Position numbers and translations under genes: made by a program
Assembly: GCA_965660945.1 (NCBI GenBank)
Contig: CBFIBS010000009.1
Coordinates: 48,434-112,433, forward strand
Length of the DNA: 64,000 nt
Source of the DNA: UBA7985 sp002711265
Lineage (GTDB): Bacteria > Pseudomonadota > Alphaproteobacteria > UBA7985
Direction: 5' to 3'
Part shown: in pieces, positions 1-8,474 of the stretch
How the letters are laid out: each line of letters opens with the position of its first letter
How positions within the stretch are numbered: position 1 is the stretch's first letter
Notes under the pieces: model-generated
The model's input: only the letters and a program-made list of their open reading frames with translations
What the model was told of the DNA's origin: nothing
The model's database searches: none

Positions 1-61
1 CTGCAGATGATATTTTTGATTTTGCAAATACGGCCATAGAGGCTAATCACCCGAGCAACCT

Positions 62-77
62 GCGTCGCTCCAGACGC
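62..77. promoter_or_regulatory. short inverted repeat upstream of the permease operon
   Basis: GCGTC and GACGC arms flank a 6-base loop about 30 bases before the first permease gene. It could be an operator or a 5' leader hairpin. No convincing -35/-10 pair or strong ribosome binding site is visible in bases 1-107. The partner solute-binding protein gene, usually first in such operons, is not in the window and may lie to the left. Confidence 0.25.
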
Positions 78-107
78 GCGAAACATTCACTGAAAACTGC
101 CAGCAAC

Positions 108-1838
108 ATGACAACTTCACACCTGTCCGCTGACGGTGGCCCTGCGCCTCAAACGGGCGGTCCGCGAAACATCTTCGCTACCCGTTGGCTGCGAAACATC
201 CTGGTCCAGACCTTTATTGTCGGGCTGATTGTTTTTGCCACTGTCTATTTCGTGAATAACGCCCAGGTGAACCTGCTGCGCCGGTCGGGTAACTTCGGTC
301 TGGGCTTCATGGCCACGCCGGGCAGTTACGACCCGTCACCCTTCTTCCCGATCCCGCTCAAGAATAATGATCTGGTGTTCCGGTTCGTTGCGCTGGGCTA
401 CGTCAACACTATCATAGTGTCGCTGATCGGTATCTTCGTTGCCACCTTTCTTGGCTTCTTCATGGGGCTGGCGCGCCTGTCGAACAACTGGCTGATCGCA
501 CGCGCTGCGACGGTGTACGTCGAGCTGCTGCGGAACATTCCTCTCGCGGTCTGGCTGCTGTTCGCCTTTGCGCTGGCACTAACCCTGCCCAATGTCGTCG
601 CTTCCGCGCCGATTTCAGGCCCGCTGGGGCTGTCGATCTCGAACGAAAAACTCATCCTCCCGGCGCTGCAGTTCGGCGACGGGGTGGGCGGGGACACAAC
701 CTGGCTCAAGCTGGTACCCTTTGACTGGCAGCTGTTTAAAACCGTCTCGCTCACCAGCTCTTCGATGGGTGAGCCTCTGGTCGGCCTGCTGGTGGCCATT
801 GTTCTCGGCGGTGGTGCCGCGCTGGTCCTGGCCCGCCGCGATGATATGGCGCGCGCGTTCAACGACCGCGAGCTGGATACGCTCTACGTCTGGCTGGGGC
901 TGTTGCTGGTCGCTGTGCTGTCCATCGCGATTTTCGGCGCTGGCATGGTGATCGGGATCAGCAATTCGGTGGTTTTTGCCGCGACGGCTTTCTATCTGCT
1001 GGTCTGGGCCGTGCTGTTTATCGCCGCGTACTTTGTTTCTTCGCGGATCGAGGCGCGCGAACGCCTGCACAACGAGCCCCGCGTCAAGGCCATCGGCATC
1101 ATCTTCCGCTCTGCGGCGGTAATCGTGCTGCTGATCTACGCGCTGATGATCGAAAGCTCGATCCCGCCCATGGTGAGCTGGACCATGTTCTGGGTCTTCA
1201 TCATCGCGCTGGTGATCGCCAACTGCGTCGCGACGCTGATCGATATCCGTGCTGAAGACATCCAGAACCGTACCGGCGACCGGCCCAACACGCTGCTGCT
1301 CAAGCTGGCCGTTTTTGTGGTTGTCGTCGTCGCTATCTTTGTCGCCATCGGCGGCCCGATCGGCATCTCGGTGCCGACCCCGAACAAGTTTGGTCGCTAT
1401 ACGGCGGCTTCCGGGGGCCTGCAGATTGTTAACGGCTTTTGGATCCTCGTGGTCGCGCTTGCGATCTACACATCGGCCTTCATCGCCGAAACCGTGCGCG
1501 CCGGCATCCAGTCCGTGGATAAGGGCCAGACCGAGGCTGCGAATTCCGTTGGCCTGCGCCGGGGGCAGATCACGAACCTGATCGTCATCCCACAGGCCCT
1601 GCGGGTGATCATTCCGCCGCTGAACTCTCAGTACATGAACCTGATGAAGAACAGCTCGCTGGCGGCCATTATCTCGTTCCCGGAAATCACCTCGATCTTC
1701 CACGGGACCATCCTCAACCAGAAGGGCCACGCCATCGAGATCACCGCGATCATCATGCTGGCCTACCTCACCAACTCCCTGCTGATCTCCGCCGTGATGA
1801 ATACCGTCAACGAGCGCGTGAAGCTGGTCGAGCGCTAG
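108..1838 (+). CDS. aapQ: amino-acid ABC transporter permease, AapQ/BztB type (extended)
   Basis: Inner-membrane permease of a polar amino-acid importer. A hydrophobic segment lies at about residues 28-48. The permease fold begins at about residue 93, and the EAA coupling loop (ETVRAG...KGQTEAANSVGL) is at about residues 458-490, where the ATPase docks. AapQ/BztB proteins are normally near 400 residues; this one has 576, the excess lying mainly between about 170 and 400 as additional hydrophobic helices. It is followed after 16 bases by a second permease and then the ATPase, the standard aapQ-aapM-aapP order. The ribosome binding site is weak. The family call is firm; the substrate (general L-amino acids or glutamate/glutamine/aspartate) is inferred from the family. 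Confidence 0.88.
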   Translation: MTTSHLSADGGPAPQTGGPRNIFATRWLRNILVQTFIVGLIVFATVYFVNNAQVNLLRRSGNFGLGFMATPGSYDPSPFFPIPLKNNDLVFRFVALGYVNTIIVSLIGIFVATFLGFFMGLARLSNNWLIARAATVYVELLRNIPLAVWLLFAFALALTLPNVVASAPISGPLGLSISNEKLILPALQFGDGVGGDTTWLKLVPFDWQLFKTVSLTSSSMGEPLVGLLVAIVLGGGAALVLARRDDMARAFNDRELDTLYVWLGLLLVAVLSIAIFGAGMVIGISNSVVFAATAFYLLVWAVLFIAAYFVSSRIEARERLHNEPRVKAIGIIFRSAAVIVLLIYALMIESSIPPMVSWTMFWVFIIALVIANCVATLIDIRAEDIQNRTGDRPNTLLLKLAVFVVVVVAIFVAIGGPIGISVPTPNKFGRYTAASGGLQIVNGFWILVVALAIYTSAFIAETVRAGIQSVDKGQTEAANSVGLRRGQITNLIVIPQALRVIIPPLNSQYMNLMKNSSLAAIISFPEITSIFHGTILNQKGHAIEITAIIMLAYLTNSLLISAVMNTVNERVKLVER

Positions 1839-1854
1839 GGCCGGGAGACGCACG

Positions 1855-4272
1855 ATGTCAGATCAATCATTCTTCCGCCGCCTCGACGAATACCTTCCCG
1901 ATCAGGCACCGCCGCCGGGTAACACCGGTCCGGTCAAGTGGCTGCGCGAAAACCTGTTCTCCGGCGTGCTCAACAGCATCGCTACCGTGGTGATCGGGGT
2001 GCTGTTCATCTGGGTGATCTGGGGCTTCTTTGACTGGTCGGTGCTGAGCAGCACTTCGCACGGTCAGACCCAGCAGGCCTGCCGTATGGCGACGCAGGCG
2101 ACCCTGCTCGAAGAGCGGCTGGGGTCGCTGCGTTCCGAGCAGCGCCGGCTGGAGCGGATCAGCGGCACCCCGGGCAGCGCCTTCGACGACCGCCGGTTCA
2201 AGGCCTTCGTCAAGAACCTCTCCAACCTTGCCGCGACCGATATTCCCAAGTCCTACGCCGACTTGCTCAAGAATGCTGACAACGTCGACGCCAACAATGC
2301 TGAACTCGCCAAGTTTGATGCGGCCCAGGCTGACCGGCGTGCGGCCATCGAGGCCTGGATTGCCGACGGCGCCGAGGGCAAGGCCCCGGCCGAGACCCGG
2401 GACCCCAAGCTCAAGCGCGCCTATGAGGGCGACACGGTCCACCCCGACGCCGAGAAGTACTTCGTCGACGGCCCCGACCAGCTCGATTGGGCGGGTGCCG
2501 GAGCGCTGATCGCGAGCGCGCTGGAAGCGCGCAGTCTCGATCCGGCGGCTGAGGGTGTCGAACAGCTGCGCGGTTTCGTGCAGTGGGGCAAGGCCAACGA
2601 CGGCGCCTGTCACACCGTGTTCAAGAAGAACTACTGGCAGCTGCTGGTAAACGCCTACGACCGCGACCAGCTGTGGCGGCCACTACTGGTCGCGCTGCTG
2701 CTGATCCCAGCGCTGGCCTTTGTCATGGTGCCGCGCCTGCGTGAAGGCAGCGTCGGCATGGTGCTGGGGCTGACAACCGGGGCCTTCCCCTTCGTCGCTT
2801 TCTTTGTGCTCTCGGGCGCAGCGCTGAAGCTGTCGCACTTCGAACCGATCCAGGGCTCCTATCCCAACGTTCCGATCGAGGAGATGACCCAGGCCCAGTA
2901 CGATGATGCCCGGGCGCAGGTCGCCATGCGGTTGTCGCGTGAGAGCGGACAGTGGGTCGAGGGCCAGTCGCTGGTCTTCGTCGATCAGTGGTCTGTCCAG
3001 ACCAGTCAGGGTGAGACAGTCGAAGTCATGGCGCCTGGGTTCGGGCGGACGCTCTACGGCCTGTCTTCGGCCTTCAATGACATCACCTCGGCCGAGATGG
3101 GGCGCCTGCTGATTGCCCTGGCGGCGCTGGTGATCCTGGTGCTGCTGGGCGTGATTATCGCCCGCACGCGGCTGGGGCGGGTGGCGAGGCCGCTGCTGCG
3201 GTTCCTGCAGTTCGTCATGGGTTTTGCGATCGTCATCGCCATCTGGGGGACGGTGATCAACAACCCGCAGTTCGAGCACAAGCGCGGCCTGCTGGACTTC
3301 TCATCGCACCCGATTGAAGAGCTGTCGGTCAAGGACCTGACCGCCAAGTACGGCGCGCACCATGACCTCGGCGCGCTGCCCGAGCCGATCCTGCTGACGG
3401 CGGCCATGACCCGTGACCCGGCGTCGCTGGGCCTTGAACAGGCGGATCAGGTCGAGGCCTGGGCGGGCTATCAGGACCAGCCGGTCTACGACATGAACCG
3501 CGATGGGGAGGTCGACGCCGACGATGACCTCAACGCCGACGACCGTATCGATGCTGCCGATCTCGCCGAAGCACGCGGTGATCACGCGCCGGGCAACGTC
3601 GTGTTCCTGACCCACGTCGCGGTCGAGAACACCTGGGGCGGGGTGCTGATCACCATGATCCTGGGTCTGGTTGGCTCGGCCTTTGCGCTGCGCGCCGGTA
3701 TTCTGCTGGCGCTGGGGCGGCAGTCGACCCTGCCGGTCGTGCGTTACCTGTCCACTGGCTTCATCGAGGGCATGCGCGGGGTACCGCTGATCACCATTCT
3801 GATCATGTCGGTGTTCGTGCTGCCGCTGATCCTGCCGATCCAGTTCCAGCCCCAGCCGCTGGTGGCGACCCTGGTTGCCGTCTGTCTGTTCGGCACGGCC
3901 TACATGGCCGAGGTGATCCGCGGCGGTCTGCAGGCAATCCCGAAAGGGCAGTATGAGGCGGCGCAGTCGCTGGGTCTGTCCTACTGGCAGGAAACCAACC
4001 TGATCATCGTACCGCAGGCGACCCGTACCGTTATCCCGGCGATCGTGAACACACTCATCGGCCTGTTCAAGGACACCACTCTGGTGATCGTGATCGGTCT
4101 GCTCGACGTGCTGACGGTCATGCGCAACAAGATTGTGACCCGGGTGGAGTGGAACCAGACCCTTCTCGAGGGCCTGATCTACGTCGCCGTATTCTTTTTC
4201 ATCTTTATGTTCGGCCTCTCGCGCTACTCCATGTGGCTTGAAGAGCGGTTCGGCATCCTTAAGCAGCGATAG
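1855..4272 (+). CDS. aapM: amino-acid ABC transporter permease, AapM/BztC type, with large insertion
   Basis: Second membrane subunit of the importer, 805 residues, about twice the usual AapM/BztC length. After a first membrane helix (about 35-60) comes a roughly 200-residue soluble, charged, partly coiled-coil segment (about 65-265). Extra helices follow, then a second soluble stretch (about 475-590), then the normal permease core with its EAA loop at about 683-715 (EVIRGGLQAIPKGQYEAAQSLG). Residues 546-570 hold two tandem calcium-loop-like motifs, DMNRDGEVDADD then DLNADDRIDAAD, resembling dockerin/EF-hand repeats. Such a module is unusual in an ABC permease. Start and reading frame are continuous with the operon; the ATPase follows after 11 bases. 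Confidence 0.87.
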   Translation: MSDQSFFRRLDEYLPDQAPPPGNTGPVKWLRENLFSGVLNSIATVVIGVLFIWVIWGFFDWSVLSSTSHGQTQQACRMATQATLLEERLGSLRSEQRRLERISGTPGSAFDDRRFKAFVKNLSNLAATDIPKSYADLLKNADNVDANNAELAKFDAAQADRRAAIEAWIADGAEGKAPAETRDPKLKRAYEGDTVHPDAEKYFVDGPDQLDWAGAGALIASALEARSLDPAAEGVEQLRGFVQWGKANDGACHTVFKKNYWQLLVNAYDRDQLWRPLLVALLLIPALAFVMVPRLREGSVGMVLGLTTGAFPFVAFFVLSGAALKLSHFEPIQGSYPNVPIEEMTQAQYDDARAQVAMRLSRESGQWVEGQSLVFVDQWSVQTSQGETVEVMAPGFGRTLYGLSSAFNDITSAEMGRLLIALAALVILVLLGVIIARTRLGRVARPLLRFLQFVMGFAIVIAIWGTVINNPQFEHKRGLLDFSSHPIEELSVKDLTAKYGAHHDLGALPEPILLTAAMTRDPASLGLEQADQVEAWAGYQDQPVYDMNRDGEVDADDDLNADDRIDAADLAEARGDHAPGNVVFLTHVAVENTWGGVLITMILGLVGSAFALRAGILLALGRQSTLPVVRYLSTGFIEGMRGVPLITILIMSVFVLPLILPIQFQPQPLVATLVAVCLFGTAYMAEVIRGGLQAIPKGQYEAAQSLGLSYWQETNLIIVPQATRTVIPAIVNTLIGLFKDTTLVIVIGLLDVLTVMRNKIVTRVEWNQTLLEGLIYVAVFFFIFMFGLSRYSMWLEERFGILKQR

Positions 4273-4283
4273 AGACGCGCCCC

Positions 4284-5033
4284 ATGGAAGATATCGTAAA
4301 CATCTCCGGCCTGAACAAATGGTTCGGCACTTTCCACGTCCTCAAGGACATTGACCTGAGCGTGAAGCCCAAGGAGCGGATCGTGATTGCGGGGCCTTCG
4401 GGTTCTGGCAAGTCGACGCTGATCCGCTGTATCAACCGGCTTGAAGAGCACCAGCGTGGCAAGATCGTCGTCGACGGCGTGGAACTGACCAACAACCTCG
4501 AGCAGATCGAGGCGATCCGGCGCGAAGTCGGGATGGTGTTCCAGCACTTCAACCTGTTCCCACACCTGACCATTCTGGAAAACTGCATTCTTGCGCCCAT
4601 GTGGGTGCGGAAGATGCCGCGGAAAGACGCGGTCGACCGGGCCATGTACTACCTCGAGCGGGTGCGCATCCCCGAGCAGGCGAACAAGTACCCCGGGCAG
4701 CTTTCGGGTGGTCAGCAGCAGCGGGTGGCGATCGCGCGCTCACTGTGTATGCAGCCCAAGGTGATGCTGTTCGACGAGCCGACATCGGCGCTGGACCCGG
4801 AGATGATCAAGGAGGTGCTCGACACCATGATCGAGCTGGCCGAAGAAGGCATGACCATGCTGGTGGTGACCCACGAGATGGGTTTCGCCAAGAAGGTTGC
4901 CGATCGGGTGATTTTCATGGACCAGGGGCAGATCGTGGAGGTCGCGCCGCCGATCGAGTTCTTCGAAAAGCCCAAGTCTGAGCGTCTCAAGGAATTCCTC
5001 GCAGACATTCTTTACGACAAACAGGACGGCTAG
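4284..5033 (+). CDS. aapP: amino-acid ABC transporter ATP-binding protein, AapP/BztD type
   Basis: Cytoplasmic ATPase powering the importer, 249 residues, normal family length. Walker A GPSGSGKST is at 37-45, the Q-loop region is near 85 (MVFQHFNLFPH), the ABC signature LSGGQQQRV is near 139-147, Walker B is VMLFDEP at about 159-165, and the H-loop is VTHEMGF. It is the third gene of the operon, 11 bases after the second permease, and is followed by an intrinsic terminator at 5111-5142. This polar amino-acid ATPase subfamily (GlnQ/HisP/AapP) is easily recognised; the exact substrate is not encoded in this subunit. Confidence 0.93.
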   Translation: MEDIVNISGLNKWFGTFHVLKDIDLSVKPKERIVIAGPSGSGKSTLIRCINRLEEHQRGKIVVDGVELTNNLEQIEAIRREVGMVFQHFNLFPHLTILENCILAPMWVRKMPRKDAVDRAMYYLERVRIPEQANKYPGQLSGGQQQRVAIARSLCMQPKVMLFDEPTSALDPEMIKEVLDTMIELAEEGMTMLVVTHEMGFAKKVADRVIFMDQGQIVEVAPPIEFFEKPKSERLKEFLADILYDKQDG

Positions 5034-5110
5034 CGCCGATAGGCTTTGGTGGCGCGCTCGGGCCTTGGCCGCTTCGCGGCCTTCGGCCCTCCCACGCGCA
5101 GTTAAACGGT

Positions 5111-5142
5111 CACGCCAGGCTTCGCCCGGCGTGGCTTTTTTT
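5111..5142 (+). terminator. intrinsic terminator of the amino-acid ABC operon
   Basis: CACGCC (5111-5116) pairs with GGCGTG (5128-5133), and an inner GGC/GCC closes a TTC loop. Seven T residues (5136-5142) follow. It lies 78 bases after the ATPase stop codon. Confidence 0.85.
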
Positions 5143-5167
5143 GTTGCTTGTTTCAGATTGCGCGACG

Positions 5168-5201
5168 CCTTGTCGAAGACCGCGAAGCGGTCGAGACAAG
5201 G
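5168..5201. repeat. imperfect inverted repeat
   Basis: CCTTGTC (5168-5174) pairs with GACAAGG (5195-5201). Inside, ACCGC (5179-5183) pairs with GCGGT (5187-5191) around a GAA loop. No T-run follows, so it is not a standard terminator. It may be a dispersed palindromic intergenic element; copy number in the genome is unknown. Confidence 0.55.
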
Positions 5202-5338
5202 TCGGCGCAAGTTCTTTCCGTTGACACTCAACACGCGGCGCTTTGAGTGTGACTCCAGTGAAGATCGCCAACGCGCTTAAAGTCGAGGGCTTGTTCAGCA
5301 GCAAAGAGCTCTCACAGGCTCGCTGCGCCGGAACAGGC

Positions 5339-6610
5339 TTAGGCGCGCTCGGCGATCGCCGTGCCGGCTGCCCATCCCGATGACCAGGCCCACTGGAAGT
5401 TATAGCCGCCTAGCCATCCGGTGACGTCCACCGCTTCACCGATAAAATATAGCCCCGGCACCCCGCGCGCCTGCATGTCCTGCGAGCTCAACTCCGCCGT
5501 GTCGACCCCGCCGAGCGTGACCTCGGCGGTGCGGTAGCCTTCGGTTCCGGTTGGGATGACCTGCCAGGCACCAACCCGGCCTGCGATTGCGTTTAGCACC
5601 CGGTCAGGCTGATCGCCGATCCGGACTGCAGCGCTGTCGTCCGGGTTCGTCTTTGTACCTGTTCCTTCTGCGTTTAAGACCGCATCAATTACTGCGCTTG
5701 CCAGCCGGTTGGGCAGGCTTTCCCCCAAGACTGTCGCCAGCTCCTGACGTCCCACCTCCCGCCGCCTTTGCTTCAGGTGTGCCGCAAGGTCAATACCGGG
5801 CGCCAGATCGAGGGAAACTGGCTTACCCTCGCGCCAGAAACTGGAGATCTGCAGTATGGCTGGTCCCGATAATCCTCGGTGGGTGAACAGCACAGCTTCG
5901 TCGAACTGCGCCCGGCCGCCCTTTCCGTCGCAGGACACCTGCGCCGCCGGCACCGCCACTCCGGCCAGTGCCTTGCACCAGTCCAGTAAGGCGTCGGTGA
6001 AAGTCAGAGGAACCAGAGCGGGCCGGGTTTCGGTCACGGCCAGTCCGAACTGTTCAGCCAGGTCATAACCCAAGCCCGTCGCGCCCATTTTGGGGATCGA
6101 CTTGCCCCCACAGGCTACCACCAGGTGACGCGCCCTCACCCTGTGCTGCGTGCCGTCTCGCTCGAGTTCGGCCTCAAAGCCCTCGGCCGACTTGATCACG
6201 CCAAGCAGCCTCGTCGAAAGCCACAACTGCGCGCCGGTGCGGGCCATCTCATCGAGCAGCATCTGGATGATGTCCCTGGCGCTGTTGTCACAGAACAGCT
6301 GCCCCAGCGTCTTCTCGTGATAGGCGATGCCGTGACGGGCGACCAGATCGATGAAATCCCACTGCGTATAGCGCTTGAGCGCGGACTTGGCGAAGTGCGG
6401 GTTCTGGCTGAGGAAGGCACCCGGCTCGGTGTGCATGTTGGTGAAGTTGCAGCGCCCCCCACCTGAGATCCGGATCTTCTCGCCCGGTGCCTTGGCGTGG
6501 TCGATGACCAGGACTGACCCGCCGCGCGCGGCAGCGAAGGCCCCGGCCTGCATGCCTGCAGCCCCGGCGCCAATTATAAGGGTGTCGATCTGTCGGATCG
6601 GCTGGGACAC
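5339..6610 (-). CDS. NAD(P)/FAD-dependent oxidoreductase, BaiN/HI0933 family
   Basis: Cytoplasmic flavoprotein of 423 residues. The N-terminal dinucleotide-binding motif GAGAAG is at about 14-19. The family hallmark GEKIRISGGGRCNFTN is at about 43-58, and a C-terminal FAD-contact segment YFIGEAVDVTGWLGGYNFQ lies near 390-408. Proteins of this family are often of unknown substrate; BaiN has been linked to bile-acid dehydroxylation, but that does not transfer to this organism. It is a single gene, convergent with the ABC operon on its left. The family is certain, the reaction is not. Confidence 0.88.
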   Translation of the reverse strand: MSQPIRQIDTLIIGAGAAGMQAGAFAAARGGSVLVIDHAKAPGEKIRISGGGRCNFTNMHTEPGAFLSQNPHFAKSALKRYTQWDFIDLVARHGIAYHEKTLGQLFCDNSARDIIQMLLDEMARTGAQLWLSTRLLGVIKSAEGFEAELERDGTQHRVRARHLVVACGGKSIPKMGATGLGYDLAEQFGLAVTETRPALVPLTFTDALLDWCKALAGVAVPAAQVSCDGKGGRAQFDEAVLFTHRGLSGPAILQISSFWREGKPVSLDLAPGIDLAAHLKQRRREVGRQELATVLGESLPNRLASAVIDAVLNAEGTGTKTNPDDSAAVRIGDQPDRVLNAIAGRVGAWQVIPTGTEGYRTAEVTLGGVDTAELSSQDMQARGVPGLYFIGEAVDVTGWLGGYNFQWAWSSGWAAGTAIAERA

Positions 6611-6945
6611 TTGATCGGTTTCCGCTGGGATTAGAGGCAGGTTGAGGCGACTTCTCTGAAGCCTTTGAGGTGCAGTTTAAGGCCTGGACTCTTCGAGCAC
6701 CATAGTCGCTCAAGCCGTGATCGATGGTTTCGCTATCGCGGTTGTAATAACACGGTGCAGCACCGCGCGGCGAAGCGCTGTGGGACTTGAACCGGGACAG
6801 GGATCGATGAAGCAGCAGAACGGAAATCTCGTGCCATGTCGGAAATCCGGCGCCCAGGTCGCGCTAGCGCAGGACGCGGTACCTCGCAGGTCCTAACCAC
6901 CCGTGATAGACCTTTTGATCCAAGACCACACCGGAGCCGCCCGCC
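6611..6945. other. divergent intergenic region, no gene seen
   Basis: About 335 bases between the flavoprotein (leftward) and the aldehyde dehydrogenase (rightward). It should carry both promoters, but no clear -35/-10 pair, operator or terminator stands out. The aldehyde dehydrogenase is preceded by GGAG at about 6933-6936. Confidence 0.5.
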
Positions 6946-8397
6946 ATGACCGCCGTTGCCGACCTCTACAAGAACTACATCAACGGTGCCTGGGTCGAGG
7001 GCGGGGCGGGCACGATTGCCGTCGACAACCCCAATAACGGCGAGGCCCTCAGCCAGCAGGCCGCCGCCGACGCGGCCGATGTTGACCGGGCTGTGCAAGC
7101 TGCTCAAGCCGTGCACGACAGCGGCACCCTGTCCGACCTGCGACCGGTCGAGCGGGCGCGCATGATCCAGAAGATGTCGGCCTATATCAGTGCCAACAAG
7201 GACCGCGTTGCCCCGCTGCTGACGCTGGAGAGCGGCAAACCACTGTGGGAGGCGGAGATCGAGGTCGACAGCGCCGCCCGCTTTCTTGAGTTCTACGGCA
7301 ACCAGGCCGAGAGCCTCGAGGGCCGCTCGATCCCGCTCGGCGCGTCCTACTTCGACTTTACCACCTTTGAACCCTACGGCGTCTCGGGCCAGATCATTCC
7401 CTGGAACTTCCCGCTGGAGATCACCGCGCGCGGCATCGGCCCGGCACTGGCCACCGGCAACGCGGTCGTGGTCAAAACCCCGGAGATCGATCCGCTCTCG
7501 CATTTCATCTTCGGCGAGGCTGCCGAGGCGGCCGGCTTCCCGGCGGGCGCCGTCAACATCCTCTGCGGCCACGGCGCGGAGGCTGGCGCGGCGCTGACCG
7601 CGCACCCGGACGTCAGCCAGATCGTCTTCACCGGCTCGGTCGCCACCGGGACTGCCGTTGCGGTCGCGGCGGCGCAGCGGGTCGTCCCTTGCGTACTGGA
7701 ACTGGGCGGAAAGTCGGCGGGGATCGTCTACCCCGACGCTGACCCGCAGCAGGTGCTCGACAGCATCCGGTGGGGGGTCTACTTCAATGCTGGGCAGGTG
7801 TGTTCAGCCTTCTCGCGCATGGTCGTGCACGAAAGCATCCACGATGAGATGGTCGAGCGCGTCGCGGACATGGCCAAGGGCCTGTCGGTCGGCCCCGGTC
7901 TCGAGCGCCCGACCTTTGGTGCCAACATGGGCGCCATGGTCTCAGAGGGCCAGCGCGACCGCGCCGAGGCCATCTGCCAGCGCGCCGAGGCCGAGGGCGC
8001 GCGTGCGGTCACCGGTGGCCGCAAGCTGAACCAGCCGGGCTATTTCCTCGAGCCCACGGTCTTCGACGGTGTCACAGAGGTGATGAACATCGCTCAGGAA
8101 GAGGTCTTCGGCCCCGTGCTTTCCGTGATGAAGTTCAGCAGCGATGAAGAAGCGTTGCGCATTGCCAACGGGACTGAATACGGGCTCGTGGCCGGGGTCT
8201 TTACCCACGATCTCGATCGGGCGACAGCCGCCGCACAGAAGCTGCGGGCGGGTCAGATTTACGTCAACGAATGGTTTGCGGGCGGCGTCGAAACACCCTT
8301 TGGCGGCTTTGGTAAATCCGGCTACGGGCGGGAAAAGGGCCGCGAGGCACTCTACAACTACGTGCAGACCAAGAACATCGGCATCGCGCTAGGGTGA
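6946..8397 (+). CDS. NAD(P)-dependent aldehyde dehydrogenase
   Basis: Oxidises an aldehyde to its carboxylic acid, 483 residues, standard ALDH superfamily length. The cofactor-domain motif WNFPLEI lies near 150, the general base Glu252 in LELGGKSAG, and the catalytic Cys286 in NAGQVCS. The C-terminal motif PFGGFGKSGYGREKG is present. The start is ATG with GGAG nine bases upstream. It stands alone between divergent and convergent neighbours, so context gives no substrate. Similarity is closest to the betaine-aldehyde/gamma-aminobutyraldehyde-like group by eye, but this is only an impression. Confidence 0.88.
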   Translation: MTAVADLYKNYINGAWVEGGAGTIAVDNPNNGEALSQQAAADAADVDRAVQAAQAVHDSGTLSDLRPVERARMIQKMSAYISANKDRVAPLLTLESGKPLWEAEIEVDSAARFLEFYGNQAESLEGRSIPLGASYFDFTTFEPYGVSGQIIPWNFPLEITARGIGPALATGNAVVVKTPEIDPLSHFIFGEAAEAAGFPAGAVNILCGHGAEAGAALTAHPDVSQIVFTGSVATGTAVAVAAAQRVVPCVLELGGKSAGIVYPDADPQQVLDSIRWGVYFNAGQVCSAFSRMVVHESIHDEMVERVADMAKGLSVGPGLERPTFGANMGAMVSEGQRDRAEAICQRAEAEGARAVTGGRKLNQPGYFLEPTVFDGVTEVMNIAQEEVFGPVLSVMKFSSDEEALRIANGTEYGLVAGVFTHDLDRATAAAQKLRAGQIYVNEWFAGGVETPFGGFGKSGYGREKGREALYNYVQTKNIGIALG

Positions 8398-8420
8398 GCT
8401 GTTTTCAGTCTTGATTTTGC

Positions 8421-8454
8421 GAGGCTCTCCTCTTCTCAGTTGAGAATGAGCCTC
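8421..8454. terminator. nested hairpin between convergent genes, possible bidirectional terminator
   Basis: GAGGCTC (8421-8427) pairs with GAGCCTC (8448-8454), and inside it TTCTCA pairs with TGAGAA. It sits in the 77-base gap between the convergent aldehyde dehydrogenase and manC genes. There is no T-run, so the terminator role is inferred from position. Confidence 0.5.
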
Positions 8455-8474
8455 AGCCTATGGCAGCCCGCGCT

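Larger units (their letters stand above)
5034..5338. other. intergenic region with hairpins and no gene
   Basis: About 300 bases without a credible gene between the ABC operon and the convergent flavoprotein gene. It holds a GC-rich hairpin at 5067-5081 (GGCCGC/GCGGCC, TTC loop), the operon terminator at 5111-5142, and a longer imperfect inverted repeat at 5168-5201. Short reading frames across it look like noise. Confidence 0.6.

Noticed and set aside
5067..5201. CRISPR-like or insertion-sequence remnants in the intergenic palindromes
   Set aside because: Only single hairpins occur, with no spaced repeats, transposase fragment or target duplication.
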